Below are positions 60,164 through 64,000 of a DNA stretch of 64,000 nucleotides, piece after piece. The stretch lies in NCBI GenBank assembly GCA_947425785.1, contig CANEAY010000009.1, positions 28,784 through 92,783 of the forward strand. The letters run 5' to 3'. The first letter of the stretch is position 1. The number at the start of each line of letters is the position of its first letter. The notes beneath the pieces were generated by a model that was given only the letters and a program-made list of their open reading frames with translations, was not told the DNA's origin and did no database searches. The stretch is from an uncultured Pseudoflavonifractor sp. (GTDB taxonomy: Bacteria; Bacillota; Clostridia; Oscillospirales; Oscillospiraceae). The translations under genes and the position numbers were made by a program.

Positions 60164-62305
60164 TCATTGAAAAAATGCCGCGCCTCCTTTTATGTCTAAT
60201 GCCAGGCCGGTGGCGGCGGAGTAATGAGACAGGTCGGTGAGGATCGCGCTGTCTTCCTCCCGAGGCTCCAGGGCGCCCGCCAGATCCAGGGCGTCAAAGT
60301 GGTCGGGGTAGACAGAGACGCTGTACCGCCCCAACGCCCGAAAGAGAGCCCGGCTCCGCTCGCCCCGGCGCAGCTGTTCCACCAGCTGGGCGCCGTCTCC
60401 CAGAGGGATATAGACCGTTTTCATGTCAGACTTGATGAGGTGAAACCGTCTGGCGACCTCCTGGAAGGGCATCAGGGTGTAGGCCCCCTCCATCAGGGGC
60501 AGGATCTCGTCAACGTCCTGCCCCGCCTTGCCGTTGAGGCTCAACAGCTCCTGGAAATAGCGGGCGATGGCCTGGGGACTGTCCGGGGAAGGAGAATGTT
60601 CCAGTGCGGTATGCCCCGCCTTGATGTTCTGCCGGAAGCGGGTGGGGGTGCGCCCCTCGCTGCGGAAGATGGTGACGACGCAGTCCTCTGCGGGCAGCTT
60701 CCCATTTCGGTTGCACCGCCCCGCCGCCTGGAGGATGGAGTCCAACCCCGCCTCCTCCCGAAATACCGCAGGGAAGTCCACGTCCACCCCGGCCTCGATG
60801 AGGGAGGTGGACACCACCCGGCAGGGGAGCCCGTGATCCAGCCGATAACATATCTCCTCCAGAACCGCTTTTCGGTGGGCGGGGCACATGAGGGTGGACA
60901 GGTGGAAGATCCCCTCCCCATCTAAAAGTTGGAAGATCTCCTGGGCGGTCTTTTTCCGATTGACGATGCAGAGGGCCTGGGGAGACTCGTTTAGCCGTCG
61001 GGCCAATTCCCCGTTGTCTAAGGTGCCCTCCCGCCGGAAGGTGACCCGGCGGAAGAGTTCATTCTGGTAGGTCTCTGGAGGACATAGCTCTACGGAGGAA
61101 CGGCCGGGGAGAAATTCCTGAAAAAGCGGCTCCAGCGAGGGCTGGGTGGCGGTGCATAGTACAGCGCAGACGCCGTAGTGCTTTACCAGCTGGGAGATGG
61201 CAAAGACGCAGGGGCGTAAGTAGGGGACGGGGAGCATCTGGGCCTCGTCGAAAATAATGACGCTGTTGGCCAGATTGTGGAGCTTCCGGCACCGGGAGGA
61301 GCGGGCGGCAAAGAGGGACTCAAAAAACTGCACGGCGGTGGTCACGATCACCGGCATGTCCCAATTTTCCGTGGCATGGGCCAGCCGGATCTGGTTCGGA
61401 TCGGTGGCATCCTCCGGGTCGTACAGGACGCCGGAGTGGTGCTCCAGCACATTTTCCTCCCCCAGGATCTTCCGAAAGACCTGGGCGTTTTGCTCAATGA
61501 TGGCGGTATAGGGGATCACATAGATCACCCGGCGCAGGCCGTGGGCCCTTGCGTGGCGCAGGGCAAAGGCCAGAGAGGCCACCGTCTTTCCGCCCCCGGT
61601 GGGGACGGTGAGGGTATAGAGCCCCGGCGTCTGTGTTTGCCCCTGCTCCAGGCAGCGGTTCAAAATGGCACAGCGCTGTTCGTTCAGCGGCGTTTTAGGC
61701 GGGAACCAGTCAGAGATATGAGCCAGAAGTTTGCGCTCCAGAGCGTCCATGGTCTCGCCGATCCCCTGCTCCCGCGCCTGCCCCGCCATAAAGCCTTCGG
61801 TGTCCAGGTAGTCGGCGTCCACCAGGCAGGAATAGAGCATCCGGGTGAAGAACATCCCCTCAGACTGAGTAGGGAAGGGGGCCGGAGACAGCGAGGGCAG
61901 GGACACCTGGGACTGCCAGGCGCCGTAGGGCTCCAGCGCTCCGTTGTCCGCGCCATTGATCCGCCCCCAAAAGGTGCCAAAGCTGGGGGTGTCCCCACGG
62001 CCGCCCCCATCGGGGAGGCCGGTGTGATGCCCCGCCACGGCGAAAGCGGCGTAGGGCTGGCCCAGCCGAAAGCATTCATAGGCCCCGGCGGCGGAGTGAT
62101 CCACTTTGGGCCCATTTTCCAGCAGCCGCCGCTGAAATGCGTCGGAATATTTTCCAATGTCGTGGGCCAGACCGGCAAGCCGGCCCTGCTCCGCGGCGCC
62201 AAAGGCGGCGGCGAAGGAAGCGCAGAGGGCCGCAGTTCCATTCAGATGTTCAAGGACAGTCTGCTGCCGGCCATCCTCTGAAATGTGTGCCAAATGGGGA
62301 GCCAT
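60164..62305 (-). CDS. cas3: CRISPR nuclease-helicase Cas3
   Basis: A 713-residue protein with an N-terminal HD nuclease domain (LEHLNGTAALC, GLAHDIGKYSDAFQ, VAGHHTGL) and an SF2 helicase: Walker A VPTGGGKT, Walker B IIFDEAQML, TATQPS and AGRCNRNG. It degrades targets marked by Cascade. The ATG at 62305 follows GGGGGG. Somewhat shorter than many type I-C Cas3 proteins, but all motifs are present. Confidence 0.95.
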   Translation of the reverse strand: MAPHLAHISEDGRQQTVLEHLNGTAALCASFAAAFGAAEQGRLAGLAHDIGKYSDAFQRRLLENGPKVDHSAAGAYECFRLGQPYAAFAVAGHHTGLPDGGGRGDTPSFGTFWGRINGADNGALEPYGAWQSQVSLPSLSPAPFPTQSEGMFFTRMLYSCLVDADYLDTEGFMAGQAREQGIGETMDALERKLLAHISDWFPPKTPLNEQRCAILNRCLEQGQTQTPGLYTLTVPTGGGKTVASLAFALRHARAHGLRRVIYVIPYTAIIEQNAQVFRKILGEENVLEHHSGVLYDPEDATDPNQIRLAHATENWDMPVIVTTAVQFFESLFAARSSRCRKLHNLANSVIIFDEAQMLPVPYLRPCVFAISQLVKHYGVCAVLCTATQPSLEPLFQEFLPGRSSVELCPPETYQNELFRRVTFRREGTLDNGELARRLNESPQALCIVNRKKTAQEIFQLLDGEGIFHLSTLMCPAHRKAVLEEICYRLDHGLPCRVVSTSLIEAGVDVDFPAVFREEAGLDSILQAAGRCNRNGKLPAEDCVVTIFRSEGRTPTRFRQNIKAGHTALEHSPSPDSPQAIARYFQELLSLNGKAGQDVDEILPLMEGAYTLMPFQEVARRFHLIKSDMKTVYIPLGDGAQLVEQLRRGERSRALFRALGRYSVSVYPDHFDALDLAGALEPREEDSAILTDLSHYSAATGLALDIKGGAAFFQ

Positions 62306-62599
62306 AAGGCCGCCCCCCTTTCTTAAATGTAGGATAGGACATAGGCAGTCCCATAAAATGGACTGTAATGCAAAAACCAGATTATGGTCATATCATACCA
62401 TGGTCCGGAAAAAATAAATAGTATTTCGACGAAAATGACGAATACGCCCTTGCTGACATGGGCTCCTGCGAATAAAAACAAAGAATGGAGCCGGTCATGG
62501 CGAAATAAGACGGCCTGCGGAGGAACGGCCACTTGTCATTTCCATATATTCCTGCTACAATATGGCAAGGATCACACCACGGAAAGGAATGAGACAACG
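62306..62599. promoter_or_regulatory. Divergent region between cas3 and the DUF1622 gene
   Basis: About 290 bases with no gene. It holds CAGTCC CATAAAAT GGACTG (62346-62365), related to the dyad between cas3 and cas5 (shared GTCCCATAAA-TGG). No clear consensus promoter for cas3 is seen, so expression may depend on a regulator. Confidence 0.5.
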
Positions 62600-62947
62600 A
62601 TGTTGGAAGAGCTGATCGAACGGATATTGCCGCCCATTATCTCCATTTTGGAGCTCATCGGTATCTTTGTGGTCTCCTTCAGCGCCCTCCATGCGTTTTG
62701 GGAGTACCTGCAGACCACCTTTTTTCACCACCCCTATGAATTCAAAGTAGAGCTGGCCAACGGCCTGGCCACAGCGCTGGAATTCAAGATGGCGGCAGAG
62801 ATCTTGAAGACGGTGCTGGTGCGGGAGATGAGCGAGCTGCTGATCCTGGGCGCGGTGATCGCCCTGCGGGCGCTGTTGAGTCTGCTCATCCATTTCGAAC
62901 TGCGGGTGGAGCAGAACCACGTCGACCCGCCGGAAGGGGAAAGCTGA
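62600..62947 (+). CDS. DUF1622 membrane protein
   Basis: A 115-residue protein, MLEELIERILPPIISILELI and on, with three membrane helices and the DUF1622 features ALHAFWEYLQTT and EFKMAAEILKTVLVREMSEL. Function unknown. AAAGGA lies about 11 bases before the ATG. The longer track ORF start is in the non-coding region. Confidence 0.85.
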   Translation: MLEELIERILPPIISILELIGIFVVSFSALHAFWEYLQTTFFHHPYEFKVELANGLATALEFKMAAEILKTVLVREMSELLILGAVIALRALLSLLIHFELRVEQNHVDPPEGES

Positions 62948-62978
62948 ACGGGCGGGAGCCCCCTATCGACCCACAAAG

Positions 62979-63010
62979 AAAACGCCGCGAACTAAGTTCG
63001 CGGCGTTTTT
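62979..63010. terminator. Terminator between convergent genes
   Basis: AACGCCGCGAAC and GTTCGCGGCGTT pair around TAA, followed by T on the plus strand and T on the minus strand side. Confidence 0.93.
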
Positions 63011-63018
63011 GCGTTCCA

Positions 63019-63888
63019 TTAAAGAATCCTGACGGTATAGCGCAGGAGCTTGCGCTCTCCGGCGGAGAGGGTGATGCAATGGGGCTTGCGGATAAACTCG
63101 CCGCTCTCATCCTCGTAGGCGGCGCAGCCGTGCCATGGCTCCAGACAGATGTAGGGGGCGCTCTTGTGGGGCATCGTCCAAAAAGCGATCATGGGGAAGT
63201 GGCCGAAGTCCATGTGGACGCCGCGGCCGGTGGCCCTGTGGAGCAGGGAGACCCCGGTGGAGCGGAGCCCCTCGAAGATGAGGGTGTCCAACCGGTCGAA
63301 AATGGCGTGCTCCAGGCCGATGGGGGTGGCGAAGGTCTCCGTCTCCCGGCGGAGAAGTCCCTGGGGGTTGAGCAGGCGGGCGGCGGCCTTCTCCTCCTCG
63401 TCAAAGACCAGCTGATAGTCCTCAAAGGCCTCCCCGGGACGGAGGGGACAGCGGAAGGCGGTGTGGGCGCCGATGCAGAAGGGGAGGGGTTCCCCGCCGG
63501 GATTTTCCACCTGGAACTGGGTGAAGAAGCCCTCCCCGGTGAGCTGGTGGCGCACCTGGAGAAGGAAGGGGTAGGGATACTGGGCCAAGGTCTCCGGGCT
63601 TTCCCGCAGCTCTAAAACGGCAAAGTCCGGCCCCTGCTCCGCGATGGTGAACTCCCTCCGGCGGGCAAAGCCGTGGCGGGGCATCTCGAAGGTCCGCCCC
63701 TCAAAGCGCACCCGGTTTTCCTTCAGAGAACCTACGAAGGGGAAGAGGATGGGGTTGCGGCCTGACCAGCAGGCGGGGTCGCCCTGCCAGATGTATTCCG
63801 TGCCCTCCCTGTCCCGGAGGGAGACCAGCTCCCCGCCCAGGGTGTCCACTGTGGCCCGAAGGCCGCCCTTTGTCAACTCGATGGTCAC
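63019..63888 (-). CDS. Aldose 1-epimerase family protein
   Basis: A 289-residue beta-rich protein of the galactose mutarotase fold (LacX/YeaD-like): GRNPILFPFVGSLKENRVRF, MPRHGFARRREF, FCIGAHTAFRCPL and CLEPWHGCAAYED. It probably interconverts anomers of a sugar; the substrate is not clear. The start is a GTG seven bases after GGAGG. It lies just downstream of a tRNA-Ala gene. Confidence 0.9.
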   Translation of the reverse strand: MTIELTKGGLRATVDTLGGELVSLRDREGTEYIWQGDPACWSGRNPILFPFVGSLKENRVRFEGRTFEMPRHGFARRREFTIAEQGPDFAVLELRESPETLAQYPYPFLLQVRHQLTGEGFFTQFQVENPGGEPLPFCIGAHTAFRCPLRPGEAFEDYQLVFDEEEKAAARLLNPQGLLRRETETFATPIGLEHAIFDRLDTLIFEGLRSTGVSLLHRATGRGVHMDFGHFPMIAFWTMPHKSAPYICLEPWHGCAAYEDESGEFIRKPHCITLSAGERKLLRYTVRIL

Positions 63889-63907
63889 TGTGTTTCCTCC
63901 TCTGCTG

Positions 63908-63943
63908 AAAAAATCGGAGCAAGCGATATGAGGCTTGCTCCGA
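63908..63943 (-). terminator. Terminator of the tRNA-Ala gene
   Basis: On the minus strand TCGGAGCAAGC and GCTTGCTCCGA pair, followed by a T run. Confidence 0.9.
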
Positions 63944-63945
63944 CA

Positions 63946-64000
63946 TGGTGGACGGTATGGGGATCGAACCCACGACCTCAGCGTTGCGAACGCTGCGCTC
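63946..64000 (-). tRNA. tRNA-Ala (CGC), cut by the window end
   Basis: The 3' two-thirds of a tRNA on the minus strand: anticodon stem CAGCG/CGCTG with loop TTCGCAA (anticodon CGC, alanine), T-arm GGGTTCGATCCCC, and CCA at the end. The 5' part lies beyond the window. Confidence 0.88.

Noticed and set aside
62323-62597. Small ORFs of 69-86 codons between cas3 and the DUF1622 gene
   Set aside because: No ribosome binding sites and no recognisable protein features; the region looks regulatory.

Overview
The window comes from a GC-rich, spore-forming clostridium, most likely Oscillospiraceae of the Flavonifractor / Pseudoflavonifractor / Lawsonibacter kind. This is inferred from a complete spoIIIAA-AH operon, the murB-rapZ-yvcK-whiA-dnaE order, strong GGAGG ribosome binding sites, high GC in the core genes, and the gene families carried by the mobile DNA. 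No rRNA is present, so the genus is not proven.

Core chromosome, 1-34.7 kb. A minus-strand spermidine/putrescine ABC operon (potA, potB and a potC-potD fusion) is followed by a thioesterase and a DUF308 membrane protein. An rluA-type pseudouridine synthase diverges from yceD-rpmF. Then come der-plsY-gpsA and an opposing MFS transporter. The eight-gene spoIIIA sporulation operon follows, then an Asp23 protein. A long, tightly overlapped plus-strand run then covers nusB, a TsaD-like protein, xseA-xseB, ispA, a DUF212 gene, dxs, tlyA, nadK, argR, recN, murB, rapZ, yvcK, whiA and dnaE.

Mobile island, 35.07-53.71 kb. An 18.6 kb element driven by a large serine recombinase sits inside a cysteine-rich chromosomal gene. 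The two halves of that gene lie at 34687-35079 and 53699-54159 and rejoin in frame to 281 codons. The joined element ends give a 48-bp attP-like site with 19-nt inverted arms centred on AC. Its backbone is recombinase, a small protein, an FtsK/TcpA-like translocase and a Rep protein with the full motif set of CRESS-DNA virus Reps. Just upstream of rep is a stem-loop whose loop carries the circovirus-type nonanucleotide AAGTATTAC, placed exactly as in circovirus origins. This virus-like replication module inside an integrative element is the most interesting item in the window. The right part of the island is composite: a second serine recombinase that truncates a lipoprotein gene, a hairpin-rich non-coding block, a LysR-controlled operon with a four-part secreted fusion protein, a tnpV pseudogene, a Phd-Doc toxin-antitoxin pair, and AT-rich genes including DUF4417, flanked by two hairpins with mutually complementary loops.

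CRISPR locus, 54.4-62.4 kb. A tRNA-Pro is followed by a type I-C array (12 repeats, 11 spacers) and its cas genes in the usual order. The interference genes cas3-cas5-cas8c-cas7 look complete. The adaptation genes do not: cas4 lacks its nuclease core, cas4 and cas1 are fused by a deletion, and cas1 has a further deletion with a frameshift. The system probably can still interfere but cannot acquire spacers. The window ends with a DUF1622 membrane protein, an aldose-1-epimerase-like protein and a tRNA-Ala cut by the window edge.
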